64,000 bases of DNA, from contig NZ_AP021846.1 of assembly GCF_009176705.1 (NCBI RefSeq), forward strand, positions 3,322,501-3,386,500, written 5' to 3'. The stretch is from Pseudoalteromonas sp. A25. GTDB lineage: Bacteria > Pseudomonadota > Gammaproteobacteria > Enterobacterales > Alteromonadaceae. The position numbers were made by a program, and so were the translations under genes. The first letter of the stretch is position 1; the number at the start of each line of letters is the position of its first letter. Positions 35,147 to 46,377 of the stretch are shown here, piece by piece. The notes beneath the pieces were generated by a model. That model did no database searches. It was given only the letters and a program-made list of their open reading frames with translations, and was not told the DNA's origin.

Positions 35147-35449
35147 ATGCTTATTAAATTTATTATTATTCTTTTACTACTGTTTATTATTTTTAATTTA
35201 TTTAGCGCATTATTTTTAATGCTAAAAAACCCTAATGGCGGGAAGCCAATGTCGCATTATCTAGGTCGTCGAGTTATATTCTCCGCAATCGCATTAATCA
35301 TTATCATCGTTGCCGCTAAATTGGGTGCGATTAAACTAAACCGCACCCCAACTCTTAAAGCACATATACAAAAACAAACAAGCACAACCACACAACATCA
35401 ACAAAGTGCCAGTACCACGCAGCAGCTTGAAAAGCAAAATGCTGTTTAG
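35147..35449 (+). CDS. DUF2909-type twin-helix membrane protein with antisense-encoded tail
   Basis: A 100-residue protein on the plus strand inside the minus-strand oxidase operon. Two membrane helices (about residues 3-25 and 43-60) are joined by NPNGGKPMSHYLGRRV, the pattern of DUF2909 twin-transmembrane proteins. AAGGACT lies seven bases before ATG 35147, and surf1 starts 11 bp away on the other strand. Residues 70-100 (Gln/Thr/Ser-rich) are read antisense to the last 95 bp of the cox3 gene, so the tail is probably overprinted. Similar opposite-strand genes accompany cox operons in Pseudomonas. Function unknown. Confidence 0.75.
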   Translation: MLIKFIIILLLLFIIFNLFSALFLMLKNPNGGKPMSHYLGRRVIFSAIALIIIIVAAKLGAIKLNRTPTLKAHIQKQTSTTTQHQQSASTTQQLEKQNAV

Positions 35450-36227
35450 CGTCTAAATGACCTTTAAAAATTCGCAGCAAAACAATGAGCAGTAACACAG
35501 TCCCCAAAGTAACGTGCAGACCATGAAACCCTGTCAGCATATAAAAAGTGTTACCGTAAATACCTGCTTGCAATGTGAGATCTAAATCTTTGTAAGCGTG
35601 CATATATTCAAGTACTTGCAGTGCTAAAAACACACAACCCAACAGCACCGTAGCACCTAAAAAGAGTTTGATCTTTGCGCGTTCATCTCGCTCCATGGCT
35701 ACATGTGCGAAATGAATGGTCACAGAAGAGCTAAGTAATATAAGAGTATTGATCAGAGGTAAGCCTTGCCAACCCATCGCTTGGGTTGTCTCGCCAGAAG
35801 GTGTCGATAGCAGTGGCCAAACAGCCTCAAAAGTAGGCCATAACACCTCGTGTGTCATAGCATTATTACCAGCTCCACCTAACCAAGGTACAGAGAGAAC
35901 TCGCGCATAAAATAACGCGCCAAAAAATGCACAAAAGAACATCACTTCAGAAAATATAAACCAACTCATGCCTTGACGAAATGAACGGTCCATTTGCGCT
36001 GAGTAGAGCCCCGTTTGAGACTCATGAATTACATTTTTTATCCAGCCATAAAGCATATAACACAAAATGGCGAGACCTAAATATAACACATACTGCCCAT
36101 AGGCTGATTCACTCGATAGCTGCATAACCGTAAGGCCAGCACCTATCGCTATTAAAAACATCGCCACCGCACCAACTATCGGCCAATGGCTTTGCTCGGG
36201 TACATAATACTGCTCATATTTTTCCAT
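35355..36227 (-). CDS. ctaE: Cytochrome c oxidase subunit III
   Basis: A 290-residue integral membrane subunit of the aa3-type oxidase with seven predicted helices. Family blocks include SGLYS-like QTGLYSAQMDRSFRQGMSWFIFSEVMFF (about 91-118), WPTFEAVWPLLSTP, the His-rich FHGLHVTLGT and the C-terminal AAAWYWHFVDVVWLCLF. AGGAGAT precedes ATG 36227. Its 3' end overlaps the tail of the opposite-strand DUF2909 gene by 95 bp. Confidence 0.96.
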   Translation of the reverse strand: MEKYEQYYVPEQSHWPIVGAVAMFLIAIGAGLTVMQLSSESAYGQYVLYLGLAILCYMLYGWIKNVIHESQTGLYSAQMDRSFRQGMSWFIFSEVMFFCAFFGALFYARVLSVPWLGGAGNNAMTHEVLWPTFEAVWPLLSTPSGETTQAMGWQGLPLINTLILLSSSVTIHFAHVAMERDERAKIKLFLGATVLLGCVFLALQVLEYMHAYKDLDLTLQAGIYGNTFYMLTGFHGLHVTLGTVLLLIVLLRIFKGHLDAKQHFAFQAAAWYWHFVDVVWLCLFVFVYVL

Positions 36228-36236
36228 CTTTATCTC

Positions 36237-36788
36237 CTAGCCTGCCTTTTGCTTAGCCAACACCGCGTTGCTAGCCGTAGCTTCGCTAATATCAAACACG
36301 GTATACGACAGGGTAAGCTCTTTAATTTCTTCAGGTAACTCAGTATCAACATAAAATACTAACGTGAACTCAACCTCTTGATTTGCTGAAAATGGCTGTT
36401 GGTCAAAACAAAAGCAAGCCATCTTGTGCAAATATTTGGCAGCTTTTCCTGGGCTGACCGAGGGTACCGCCTGCATAACTCTTGATTGAGCACTGAGATT
36501 TTTAGCACTGAACTTTACTTCAGCCATCTCTCCTGGTTTCACATTAACGCTATACTGATGTGACTTCACTTCAAATGGCGCATTTCGCTGGCTGTGTGTT
36601 GTAAAACTAACATCCACAGCCCGAGAAGCCTGCACTGTTTCACTTTTTTCTGCCACATCAAGTGAAGGCTTGCCATTTAATCCTGTTACATCACAAAACA
36701 CGTCATAAAGGGGCACCAGAGCAAAGGCAAACGCAAACATACCTATTACCACAAGTACCAGCTTTTTTAACAAGCTTGCGTGCGACAT
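36237..36788 (-). CDS. ctaG: Cytochrome c oxidase assembly protein CtaG/Cox11
   Basis: A 183-residue Cox11-type copper chaperone that delivers copper to the CuB site of subunit I. An N-terminal anchor (about 10-30) precedes a periplasmic beta-barrel. The copper pair is in KMACFCFDQQPF (CFCF, about 124-127), and the VPLYDVFCDVTGLNG block (about 26-40) holds the third conserved Cys. ATG 36788 overlaps the subunit I stop by one base (TAATG). Open frame further upstream lies in cox1 and is rejected. Confidence 0.94.
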   Translation of the reverse strand: MSHASLLKKLVLVVIGMFAFAFALVPLYDVFCDVTGLNGKPSLDVAEKSETVQASRAVDVSFTTHSQRNAPFEVKSHQYSVNVKPGEMAEVKFSAKNLSAQSRVMQAVPSVSPGKAAKYLHKMACFCFDQQPFSANQEVEFTLVFYVDTELPEEIKELTLSYTVFDISEATASNAVLAKQKAG

Positions 36789-38371
36789 TACTTCACCTCT
36801 GGCGGTGTTGAAAAGGTATGATAAGGAGCTGGAGAAGGAACTTCCCACTCGAGACCTTCTGCACCATCCCATACTTTACTCGGTGCTGGCTCTCCGCCTT
36901 TCGCACATTTATAAACAACCGCAACAAACAGTAATTGTGACAAACCAAAGGCAAACCCACCGATACTGATCAGCGCATTAAAATCAGCAAACTGTAGTGC
37001 ATAATCGGGGATCCTTCTTGGCATACCTGCAAGGCCCACAAAGTGCATAGGGAAAAACAGCACATTAACACTCACCAGCGAGAGCCAAAAATGCCATTTT
37101 GCCAATACTTCGTTGTACATATGACCCGTCCATTTGGGCAACCAATAATACGCACCAGCCATAATCGAGAAAATCGCCCCAGTAACGAGCACATAGTGAA
37201 AATGGGCCACGACAAAATAGGTATCATGATACTGAAAATCTGCAGGAGTGATCGCGAGCATTAACCCGGAAAAGCCGCCCAGCGTAAACAGTACAATAAA
37301 TGCGATAGCAAATAACATCGGAACTTCAAAGCTAATTGCCCCTCGCCACATTGTCGCAACCCAGTTAAACACTTTTACACCTGTCGGCACTGATATCAGC
37401 ATAGTTGCGTACATAAAGAAAAGCTCTCCGGCGAGTGGCATCCCCGTTGTAAACATATGGTGTGCCCATACAATGAATGACAACAGTGCGATTGACGATG
37501 TGGCATATACCATCGATGCATAGCCAAATAACTTTTTACGGGAGAACGTAGGAATGATGGTAGAGATGATACCAAACGCAGGCAAAATCATGATGTACAC
37601 TTCGGGATGTCCAAAGAACCAGAAGATATGTTGGAACATCACAGGATCGCCACCGCCTGCGGCATCAAAAAAGCTTGTACCAAAATACTTGTCAGTCAAA
37701 ACCATCGTGACGGCACCAGCAAGTACAGGCATTACCGCTATTAATAAAAATGCGGTGATTAACCAAGTCCAGACGAATAATGGAAGTTTCATCCAAGTCA
37801 TGCCCGGCGCTCTCAAGTTCACAATAGTTACAATGACATTTATTGCGCCCATGATGGAGCTAATCCCCATAATATGAACGGCAAAAACAAATAAAGCGGT
37901 ATTATCATTACTGTAAGTGGTAGACAATGGCGCATAAAAAGTCCAACCAAAAGCAGGGCCACCGCCTTCCATAAATAATGAAAACAACAAAATTGCAAAT
38001 GCGAATGGGAGTATCCAAAAGCTCCAGTTGTTCATTCTCGGTAAAGCCATATCTGGCGCACCAATCATCATCGGTACCATCCAGTTTGCAAGCCCAGTAA
38101 AGGCAGGCATAACGGCACCAAATACCATGATTAAGCCATGAACAGTGGTCATTTGATTAAAAAAATGCGGGTCGACTAATTGTAATCCAGGTTGAAATAA
38201 TTCAGCACGTATGACCATTGCCATCGCGCCACCGATCAAGAACATCGTTAAAGAAAATATTAAATACAAAGAACCGATATCTTTGTGGTTAGTTGTATAT
38301 AACCAACGCTTAAACCCTTTAGCAGCATGATGTTCATGATGATTGTGTTCAGTTTGTGCCACAGTACTCAT
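36788..38371 (-). CDS. ctaD: Cytochrome c oxidase subunit I
   Basis: A 527-residue heme-copper oxidase core with 12 helices. Heme a, CuB and heme a3 ligands are recognisable: HGLIM (low-spin His), HPEVYI with the cross-linked Tyr, VWAHHMFTTG (two CuB His) and DTYFVVAHFHYVL (two His for the hemes). The ESHPEVY form and the D- and K-channel residues are of the A1/aa3 type. It reduces oxygen to water and pumps protons. It overlaps subunit II by four bases (ATGA) and Cox11 by one. Confidence 0.97.
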   Translation of the reverse strand: MSTVAQTEHNHHEHHAAKGFKRWLYTTNHKDIGSLYLIFSLTMFLIGGAMAMVIRAELFQPGLQLVDPHFFNQMTTVHGLIMVFGAVMPAFTGLANWMVPMMIGAPDMALPRMNNWSFWILPFAFAILLFSLFMEGGGPAFGWTFYAPLSTTYSNDNTALFVFAVHIMGISSIMGAINVIVTIVNLRAPGMTWMKLPLFVWTWLITAFLLIAVMPVLAGAVTMVLTDKYFGTSFFDAAGGGDPVMFQHIFWFFGHPEVYIMILPAFGIISTIIPTFSRKKLFGYASMVYATSSIALLSFIVWAHHMFTTGMPLAGELFFMYATMLISVPTGVKVFNWVATMWRGAISFEVPMLFAIAFIVLFTLGGFSGLMLAITPADFQYHDTYFVVAHFHYVLVTGAIFSIMAGAYYWLPKWTGHMYNEVLAKWHFWLSLVSVNVLFFPMHFVGLAGMPRRIPDYALQFADFNALISIGGFAFGLSQLLFVAVVYKCAKGGEPAPSKVWDGAEGLEWEVPSPAPYHTFSTPPEVK

Positions 38372-39513
38372 TTGCCAGCCTCCTTATTTGCATCGATGCG
38401 TGCTTGTACTTCGCTTGGTTGTATTACCTGATCTAAATCATTTCCCCAACTATTACGCTTAAAGGTGACAACACCTGCAATCTCTTTGATTGACAGTTGC
38501 TTAGCAAAGGCTTGCATTGCCGTGCCTGGTTGACCATGCAAAATAATATCTATGTGATCTTTTACATCACCCATTACCAGCGGGCTCCCTTTAAGCGCAG
38601 GGAATACACCGGGTAGCCCCATACCAGTAGGCTGGTGACACGCCGCGCAGTAGGCCATGTAGACTTTTTCTCCCGTCTGCATAAGCTCTTCCTTGCTTAG
38701 CGTTTGGTCTAATAACGCTGCACTTGCCGCAGCAGCGTCAAGCTTTTCTTGTTTCGCAGCACTGAGCCACTGCTCAAATTCTTGCGGCGAGCGCGCATCA
38801 ACAACAATGGGCATAAAACCATGATCCTTACCACATAATTCAGCACATTGACCACGATAAATACCCTCTTCATTTACCCGCGTCCAAGCCTCATTAATAA
38901 AGCCAGGGTTTGCATCTTTTTTAACCGCAAAATCAGGTACCCACCATGAATGAATGACATCATCTGACGTCATTAAAAAGCGAACTTTTCGGTCAGTGGG
39001 TATCACTAGAGGTTTATCGACCTCTAATAAGTAGTTTTCAGATTTCTCTTCCAAGTCATCGATTTGTGATTTAGGAGTTGAGAGTACCGAATAAAAGTCG
39101 ACATCGTGCCCCATATATTCATAGTGCCACTTCCATTGCGAGCCAGTAACTTTAATGGTCAAGTCAGCCTTGCTCACATCTTCCATAGCAATCAGGGTCT
39201 TTGTTGCGGGTACTGCCATTGCGACTAATATCAAAAATGGGATGGCCGTCCAAAGAACTTCAACCTTAGTGCTTTCATGAAATTGCGCAGGCTGAACCCC
39301 TTTTGACTTTCGATGATGAATCATAGCCCAAAACATCACAGCAAAAACAACCACTCCAATTGCGCAGCAAATTAAGAATATGGTCATATGAAGCTGATAA
39401 ACGCTTTGACTAATATCTGTGACACCTTCACGCATATTATATGCGCTATTGCCATAGGTTACTAAAGGACTAGTAAGCAATAAAACACTTACCATCGATA
39501 GGTATTTGTTCAT
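38368..39513 (-). CDS. ctaC: Cytochrome c oxidase subunit II with C-terminal cytochrome c domain
   Basis: A 381-residue caa3-like subunit II. Signal peptide (about 1-22), two membrane helices (about 40-65 and 85-105), CuA domain (about 120-250; HSWWVPDF and GQCAELCGKDHGFMP with Cys, Glu, Cys, His, Met ligands), then a fused class-I cytochrome c domain (about 275-365) with CAACH heme attachment and a Met axial ligand region (PGTAMQAF). The fused heme domain receives electrons from soluble cytochromes. First gene of the oxidase operon; AGGAGACG precedes ATG 39513. Confidence 0.96.
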   Translation of the reverse strand: MNKYLSMVSVLLLTSPLVTYGNSAYNMREGVTDISQSVYQLHMTIFLICCAIGVVVFAVMFWAMIHHRKSKGVQPAQFHESTKVEVLWTAIPFLILVAMAVPATKTLIAMEDVSKADLTIKVTGSQWKWHYEYMGHDVDFYSVLSTPKSQIDDLEEKSENYLLEVDKPLVIPTDRKVRFLMTSDDVIHSWWVPDFAVKKDANPGFINEAWTRVNEEGIYRGQCAELCGKDHGFMPIVVDARSPQEFEQWLSAAKQEKLDAAAASAALLDQTLSKEELMQTGEKVYMAYCAACHQPTGMGLPGVFPALKGSPLVMGDVKDHIDIILHGQPGTAMQAFAKQLSIKEIAGVVTFKRNSWGNDLDQVIQPSEVQARIDANKEAGK

Positions 39514-40080
39514 TTGACGTCTCCTGCGTTATCCATTTGCTACCTGAGCCAAACGATGAATAACCATTATTATTATTTGGATGACTGTCTAAACATGTGA
39601 AAACATCTCACAAGTCAACTACACGACAACTAAACAATTAGTCAATAAATGAACAATTAGCAAGTTTTGGCTGTTTTTGAAATAAAACTTTGGAAGTGAT
39701 TGATTGCTAGACAAACTAATTATTGATTCATTACATTCAAATACACACTTAAGGTGCTGAATATGTGCTTTTATACTTACTTTTAAGATACTTCAATGCC
39801 CAATGGGGCTTAGAATCGAGTTTGGTTACTCATTTCCCAAGTTTTCATAGGGTAAACTCATATAAAAATAACAAAAAGTAAACAATTTTATATTTATTAA
39901 ACTTTATGCTCGCGGTTTCTACCATTTTATTAAGCCATTTAAATCAATATCTTGAAGACTTAACAGAACATTTCGGCGTAAAGAAATCACAACACTTCGC
40001 CCAAAACCAACGCCAAAATACTTACAATTAATTTACAAAAACTCCTATGCTTACTTTCTCTTGGTGAAAAAGGATACAAC
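39514..40080. other. 567-bp A+T-rich divergent intergenic region
   Basis: This holds the promoters for the oxidase operon (minus strand) and the LasA-like protease (plus strand). No open frame, tRNA or long inverted repeat is visible. The part near 39600-39950 is strongly A+T-rich with runs of A and T. AAGGAT at about 40070 serves the protease gene. I see no binding site I can name. Confidence 0.5.
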
Positions 40081-41229
40081 ATGAAAACTCAAACTTTATT
40101 TTTACTAACCACACTCACACTCTCTAGCAGCGCTATAGCTCAAGGCCAACATAGCCATGTTAATGAGTTCAGTTTTGATAAAAATGCTATCAACTCGCTG
40201 CCACTCAGCGCATTGCAAGTAATAGATGAACACGCATTTTTGTTTGCAGATGCATTGCAGAATTTTGATTTGCGTGGTTTTCTATTGAGTAATGCACCAC
40301 ATTTAGAAGAGAAAACAGAAGTAATTCTACACTGGGCGGGATATAGCAGCATCAACCCAAAGCTACTGCTAGCAATGATGGAAGTTCAAAGTCAGATATT
40401 GAGCGCCCCAAATAAACAAAACTTCTCGAAACCTTTTACAACGCTTTCGTCCCAAATGGGTTTTGACAACCAGATTAAAGATATAGCCCTATCTCTGAGT
40501 AAGCGTTATTACGCTTATCAACAGTACCTAGAAGAAAATGCATCCAGCTCAAAACCTGTAACCAACGCGAGTACCGTTGCACTTACTAGTTTATTTGACA
40601 CGCAAAATTTAAATAATTTACTCAAGCAATATGAACACTTGTTCAACAAAGAAAGCTTGTTATTTACCGCCAACGCTGCCACCAAACCTCAACATGTCGA
40701 GCCTCAGGAACACTTTACTATGCAGCTCCCTTGGCCTTCGGGTTATGCTTGGTACAGCGGTGGGGCACATTCGAATACTGGGTCTGGATACCCCTACTCT
40801 TCATTAGACTTTAATAATGGTTCTGGAGGCTGGGGAAGTAACACTCCTTGGGTTCAAGCCGCACATGGCGGTACTGTGACAAGGTATTCATCATGCAGTA
40901 TTCGAGTTACTCACTCTAGTGGCTATGCAACCCAGTACTATCATATGGATAGTTTACAATATCAAAGCGGTGACGTTATCTCATCGGGATCTTGGCTGGG
41001 CCGATATGCTTACAATAAAAACCAAGCTCTATGTCAAGGCGGCAGCTCAACAGGACCACATGTTCATTTTTCACTCCTCAATAATGGTCGCTTTATTTCT
41101 TTACACAACTGGTATATCAGTGGCTACCGAATTGATGTTGGCAATAGGAATTATGATGATAATTGCTGGAATTTCTATTTTGAAAAAAATGGAAATGTAA
41201 CCTGTGCTTGGCAGCGCTTATACAAATAG
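40081..41229 (+). CDS. LasA/pseudoalterin-like secreted M23 metalloprotease
   Basis: A 382-residue exported protease. A signal peptide covers residues 1-20; a helical propeptide follows to about 205; the mature beta-lytic-type M23A domain covers about 210-382. Zinc ligands are His230 (GGAHSNTGSGYPYSSLDF), Asp243 and His329 in STGPHVHFSLL, with catalytic His288 (YYHMD) and His327. Two Cys pairs (272/318 and a C-terminal pair) fit LasA disulphides. LasA and pseudoalterin cut glycine-rich peptides in staphylococcal walls and elastin, so an extracellular bacteriolytic or elastin-degrading role is likely. It stands as a single gene with its own promoter region. Confidence 0.92.
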   Translation: MKTQTLFLLTTLTLSSSAIAQGQHSHVNEFSFDKNAINSLPLSALQVIDEHAFLFADALQNFDLRGFLLSNAPHLEEKTEVILHWAGYSSINPKLLLAMMEVQSQILSAPNKQNFSKPFTTLSSQMGFDNQIKDIALSLSKRYYAYQQYLEENASSSKPVTNASTVALTSLFDTQNLNNLLKQYEHLFNKESLLFTANAATKPQHVEPQEHFTMQLPWPSGYAWYSGGAHSNTGSGYPYSSLDFNNGSGGWGSNTPWVQAAHGGTVTRYSSCSIRVTHSSGYATQYYHMDSLQYQSGDVISSGSWLGRYAYNKNQALCQGGSSTGPHVHFSLLNNGRFISLHNWYISGYRIDVGNRNYDDNCWNFYFEKNGNVTCAWQRLYK

Positions 41230-41256
41230 GCCCATTTAATATCTGCAACTCGTATC

Positions 41257-41793
41257 CTACAGGTGTGCTGTAGTAACAAGACTATGCTTTACTTGCGCAA
41301 TATGAGCCTGTAGTTCAATCATATCTATTTGAATGGTTTGCGGCCCATCTGAATTTGGGCCTTTTTGTTGTGCATAAGACAACAAGATAATTGGCTGTAC
41401 TAATAGCTCTTTTAGATGGTAGCAAATTGGTGCTTGAAATTGTGGGAGATTACTTTGTATCGAGGTGTTAGAGTACAAGGTATGTACGGCATTCTCTCTT
41501 AACTCTTCAGATATAACAAGCAGTTGCGAGAAATAGTCCGCACACATTGGTCGTCGCTCAGTAAATATCGCAATGACCGTTTGCGCTGTAGCATATAACT
41601 CATCGCTATAAGCGACCACTTTCTCTCGACTTTCTTCATTGTACAATGCATTGTGTAATTGATTTAGCTGTTCATCATAGCGCTGTAACAAAGTGGCTAA
41701 ACTCACTTTAATGTGTGGTTTTGCTGTTGACGCGTTGTCTTTGCACGAGACAACGAAAAAACACGCCAATACGACAACCCATTTTAGTTTCAT
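41257..41793 (-). CDS. Hypothetical lipoprotein
   Basis: A 178-residue predicted lipoprotein with signal MKLKWVVVLACFFVVSC and lipobox VVSC (Cys17). The remainder is mostly helical, with no recognised domain; it has Cys residues at about 83 and 123, which may form a disulphide. It ends 27 bp after the convergent protease stop, and no functional link to it can be seen. A standalone gene. Confidence 0.65.
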   Translation of the reverse strand: MKLKWVVVLACFFVVSCKDNASTAKPHIKVSLATLLQRYDEQLNQLHNALYNEESREKVVAYSDELYATAQTVIAIFTERRPMCADYFSQLLVISEELRENAVHTLYSNTSIQSNLPQFQAPICYHLKELLVQPIILLSYAQQKGPNSDGPQTIQIDMIELQAHIAQVKHSLVTTAHL

Positions 41794-41958
41794 TACCCTG
41801 TTTCCTATTGAACTTTAGGTTTGTATTAAGGGGGGTTAAGAAATAAATATTTTATTTAATATCATAACGTTGTTAAGGAAAAAGCACAGATCAATACAAA
41901 CCAACGCTACACTGAAAGTCCGCAAAATAGCGAGTTGATAGTTTTTAGTTCCCATAAA

Positions 41959-41980
41959 AAAGGCCGCAAACGCGGCCTTT
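41959..41980 (-). terminator. Rho-independent terminator after secF
   Basis: A perfect 9-bp stem AAAGGCCGC / GCGGCCTTT with a 4-nt loop, followed on the minus strand by a T-run (TTTTTT). It closes the secD-secF transcription unit 16 bp after the secF stop. Confidence 0.92.
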
Positions 41981-41996
41981 CAAATCAAAAGGAGTA

Positions 41997-42941
41997 CTAA
42001 GGCATTGCGTCTAGATCTGCGCCTTCTTTTTCAACTTCTACTGGGATCAAGTCCTCTTTGCTCACACCCATCGCAACGGCAACTGAGCTGGCAACATAAA
42101 CTGAAGAATAAGTACCAATGAAAACACCAAATAGCAATGCAGTAGCAAAACCATGAATGGTTTGTCCGCCCCATACAAATAGTGCTACCAATACCAAGAT
42201 AGTAGTAATTGAAGTAACTAACGTACGATTAAGAGTTTGCGTTAAAGAGATATTGATGATCTCCAACGTGTCATCAATACGTACTTTTCTGAAGTTCTCA
42301 CGGATACGATCTGACACTACAATAGTATCGTTCAGCGAGTAACCGATCACCGCCAAAATCGCTGCTAGTATCGTTAAATCAAACTCTAAATCCAATAATG
42401 AGAACAAACCCATGGTCAAGATAACATCGTGAAATAGTGCCGCAACAGCACCAACAGCAAAACGCCATTCAAAGCGAAATGCAACATATATCAAGATACA
42501 AATCAAAGCGGTGAGCATCGCTAAGCCACCCTGCTCTTTCAAGTCTTCACCAACACTTGGCCCAACAAACTCAATACGGCGCATCTCTACACTGCTATCA
42601 GCTTCTTTTAGCGCGGCTATAAGCTGATTACCAATGACTTCGGCTTTAACATCGTCACCACGAGGTGCTAAACGCACCAATACTTCTTGGCTGGTACCAA
42701 ATAGTTGCACTGATGCATCTGCAAAACCGTTGTTAGCCAATACATCACGAATATTTTTTAGATCCGCAGGTTGTGCAAAACCCACTTCAACCGCGGTACC
42801 GCCCGTAAAATCCAAACCGAAGTTCAATCCTCTTATGGCCATTGAGGCAATTGAGGCAACTATCAGCAAAGCAGAGAAAGCCATCGTAAGCTTTCTCGCC
42901 GACATAAAGCGGATAGTGCCTTTTAAGTTTAATAACTGCAT
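41997..42941 (-). CDS. secF: Protein translocase subunit SecF
   Basis: A 314-residue SecF, a six-helix RND-type membrane protein that with SecD uses the proton gradient to pull proteins out of SecYEG. Motifs: GLNFGLDFTGGTAVEV near residue 30, the periplasmic P4 domain, then VGEDLKEQGG and the helix AVIGYSLNDTIVVSDRIRE near 190. The start is at ATG 42941, nine bases after secD. Confidence 0.96.
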   Translation of the reverse strand: MQLLNLKGTIRFMSARKLTMAFSALLIVASIASMAIRGLNFGLDFTGGTAVEVGFAQPADLKNIRDVLANNGFADASVQLFGTSQEVLVRLAPRGDDVKAEVIGNQLIAALKEADSSVEMRRIEFVGPSVGEDLKEQGGLAMLTALICILIYVAFRFEWRFAVGAVAALFHDVILTMGLFSLLDLEFDLTILAAILAVIGYSLNDTIVVSDRIRENFRKVRIDDTLEIINISLTQTLNRTLVTSITTILVLVALFVWGGQTIHGFATALLFGVFIGTYSSVYVASSVAVAMGVSKEDLIPVEVEKEGADLDAMP

Positions 42942-42950
42942 ACCCGTCTC

Positions 42951-44810
42951 CTAGATAGAAAGCTTCTCTACACGTTTACCACCAATACATAGGTTGATCA
43001 CCGCACGGGTGCCAACGATGGCTGTAAACATGGATGTGATAATACCAATTGCCAGTGTTACAGCGAATCCTGCAATTGGCCCGGTTCCTACAGAGAACAG
43101 AATAATTGCCGCGATCAGCGTTGTAATATTGGCATCGAAAATGGTGCTAAATGCGCTGTCATAACCATGGTGTACCGCTTGCTGCGGGCTACGTCCATCG
43201 AGTAACTCTTCGCGAATTCGTTCGAATATAAGTACGTTTGCATCTACCGCCATACCAACAGTCAATACAATACCTGCAATACCTGGTAAAGTGAGCGTTG
43301 CACCTGGGATCATCGACATCACACCAACGATCAATACAAGGTTTGCAGCCAATGCTAAATTAGCCACTAAACCAAAACCTTTGTAGTAAGCCAACATGAA
43401 AGCTAGTACGAACGCAAAGCCAAGTGCGACCGCGGTCATGCCCGCATCAATATTTTCCTGACCTAAGCTTGGCCCTACTGTACGCTCTTCTACGATTTGA
43501 ATTGGCGCCACTAAAGCACCTGCACGTAGTAACAAACTTAAGTTATGTGCTTCAGCTGGGTTATCGATGCCGGTAATACGGAATGAATTATTTAAACGCG
43601 CTTGAATGGTGGCAACATTTATCACTTCTTCCACTTTAATCGGTGGCAGAGCTTTGCCATTAGCATCTTTTTTACCTGATGGTTTGTATTCAATAAATAC
43701 CGTAGCCATGCGCTTACCGATAGCACGCTTAGTGAATGCATTCATTTTTGCACCCCCTTTGCTATCAAGGTTGATGCTCACTTGCGGGCGTTGGTACTCA
43801 TCCATTCCAGATTGGGCACCAGTAATATGGCTCCCTTCTAGAATAATGCGCTTTTTTAATACCACGGGATAACCATCTTTATGATTAATCACTTCAGTGC
43901 CTGGCGGTATACGGCCCTGAGCAGCGGCTCTTACATCTGCGTTTTCATCTACTTCACGAAACTCAAGCGTTGCAGTAGCCCCTAAGATTTCCTTCGCTCT
44001 TGCTGTGTCTTGTACACCCGGAAGTTGCACGATGATACGCTCAGCACCTTGACGTTGTACATTTGGCTCAGCAACACCTAGCTGGTTAATACGGTTACGA
44101 ATAATTGTTTCGTTTTGCTTGATAGCATAGTCACGAATTTCTTTGAACTTTTGGTCGCTCAAACTGGCGTAAAATGCGACATCGTTGCTGCTATCATCAA
44201 TAAAGTTATATAGTGGGTAGCGACTCTGTAAAAAACGTTCTGCGGCGTCTTTATCACTTGCATCACGCATAGTTACCTGCAACCTGTCACTACCAGCTAC
44301 ACGACGCACTGAGCGATAGCGCAATTTTTCACCACGTAAATCACTCTTAAAATCTTGCTCCATCGTTTCAAGCGCATTATCAAGCGCTGTCACCATATCC
44401 ACTTCCATAGTGAAGTGAACACCCCCACTCAGATCCAGACCCAACTTCATTGGATTACCACCCAAGTTCTTCAACCACTCAGGTTGCGCTGGGCTCATGT
44501 TAATCGCTGAAATGTAATCTTCACTTAAGTTAGCACGCAGAAGATCCTGTGCTTTGAGTTGCTCTTCAACATTTTTAAAACGGACAAGCACTTGACCCTT
44601 TTCAAGTGCTGATGACTTTACTGTGATGTTGTTCTTTGCAAGTGTGTTGTTAACTTGATCTAGTACGCTTAAATCAGCACTGGCACCTTTGGTGCCAGAC
44701 ACTTGTATGGCCGGATCACGACCATACAAGTTTGGTGTCGCATATAAAATGCCCACTGCTAACACAGCAAGTACCAGCAAGTATTTCCACATTGGATACT
44801 TATTTAACAC
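42951..44810 (-). CDS. secD: Protein translocase subunit SecD
   Basis: A 619-residue SecD with six helices. It has the D1 helix [19 protein letters not shown] near residue 122, the P1 periplasmic domain with [18 protein letters not shown] near 239, and the proton-path helix [24 protein letters not shown] near 516. The length matches E. coli SecD (615). It lies between yajC (30 bp) and secF in the conserved tgt-yajC-secD-secF order. Confidence 0.97.
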   Translation of the reverse strand: MLNKYPMWKYLLVLAVLAVGILYATPNLYGRDPAIQVSGTKGASADLSVLDQVNNTLAKNNITVKSSALEKGQVLVRFKNVEEQLKAQDLLRANLSEDYISAINMSPAQPEWLKNLGGNPMKLGLDLSGGVHFTMEVDMVTALDNALETMEQDFKSDLRGEKLRYRSVRRVAGSDRLQVTMRDASDKDAAERFLQSRYPLYNFIDDSSNDVAFYASLSDQKFKEIRDYAIKQNETIIRNRINQLGVAEPNVQRQGAERIIVQLPGVQDTARAKEILGATATLEFREVDENADVRAAAQGRIPPGTEVINHKDGYPVVLKKRIILEGSHITGAQSGMDEYQRPQVSINLDSKGGAKMNAFTKRAIGKRMATVFIEYKPSGKKDANGKALPPIKVEEVINVATIQARLNNSFRITGIDNPAEAHNLSLLLRAGALVAPIQIVEERTVGPSLGQENIDAGMTAVALGFAFVLAFMLAYYKGFGLVANLALAANLVLIVGVMSMIPGATLTLPGIAGIVLTVGMAVDANVLIFERIREELLDGRSPQQAVHHGYDSAFSTIFDANITTLIAAIILFSVGTGPIAGFAVTLAIGIITSMFTAIVGTRAVINLCIGGKRVEKLSI

Positions 44811-44840
44811 TGGATTATCCCTTTGTTGTTATTATTTTTC

Positions 44841-45179
44841 TTAAAGTGACTTCATTGTACCTTTAGGAAGAACTGCCGATACAGCTGATTTTTGTACTGT
44901 TACTTCAGCTTGATCATTCAACGCAATAACGACAAAATCTTTGTCGTCAGACACTTTGGTAATTTTACCTACAAGTCCACCTTGCGTTAATACTTCATCA
45001 CCTTTTGCAAGTGCACTCATCAGGTTTTTATGCTCTTTCACGCGTTTTGCTTGTGGACGGTATATCAAGAAATAAAATACCAAACCGAAAATAGCCAACA
45101 TAATCAGCATTTCCATACCACCGCCCGCAGGAGCTGCTCCAGCAGTGCTGGCATGTGCACTAGAAATAAATAAACTCAT
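44841..45179 (-). CDS. yajC: Sec translocon accessory protein YajC
   Basis: A 112-residue single-helix membrane protein of the SecDF-YajC complex. The helix is at about residues 23-41 (MLIMLAIFGLVFYFLIYRPQ), followed by KGDEVLTQGGLVGKITKV. ATG 45179 is chosen because it starts the family-like N-terminus (MSLFISSAHAS); an upstream open extension is in the tgt 3' end. It lies 31 bp after tgt and 30 bp before secD. Confidence 0.95.
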   Translation of the reverse strand: MSLFISSAHASTAGAAPAGGGMEMLIMLAIFGLVFYFLIYRPQAKRVKEHKNLMSALAKGDEVLTQGGLVGKITKVSDDKDFVVIALNDQAEVTVQKSAVSAVLPKGTMKSL

Positions 45180-45210
45180 AACAATTCCTCTTAAAATTTT
45201 ATATTCAGTC

Positions 45211-46377
<1,167 letters not shown>

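Noticed and set aside
39514..40080. Possible small gene or sRNA in the 567-bp gap
   Set aside because: No open frame with a ribosome site and no terminator-like hairpin found; treated as promoter region only.
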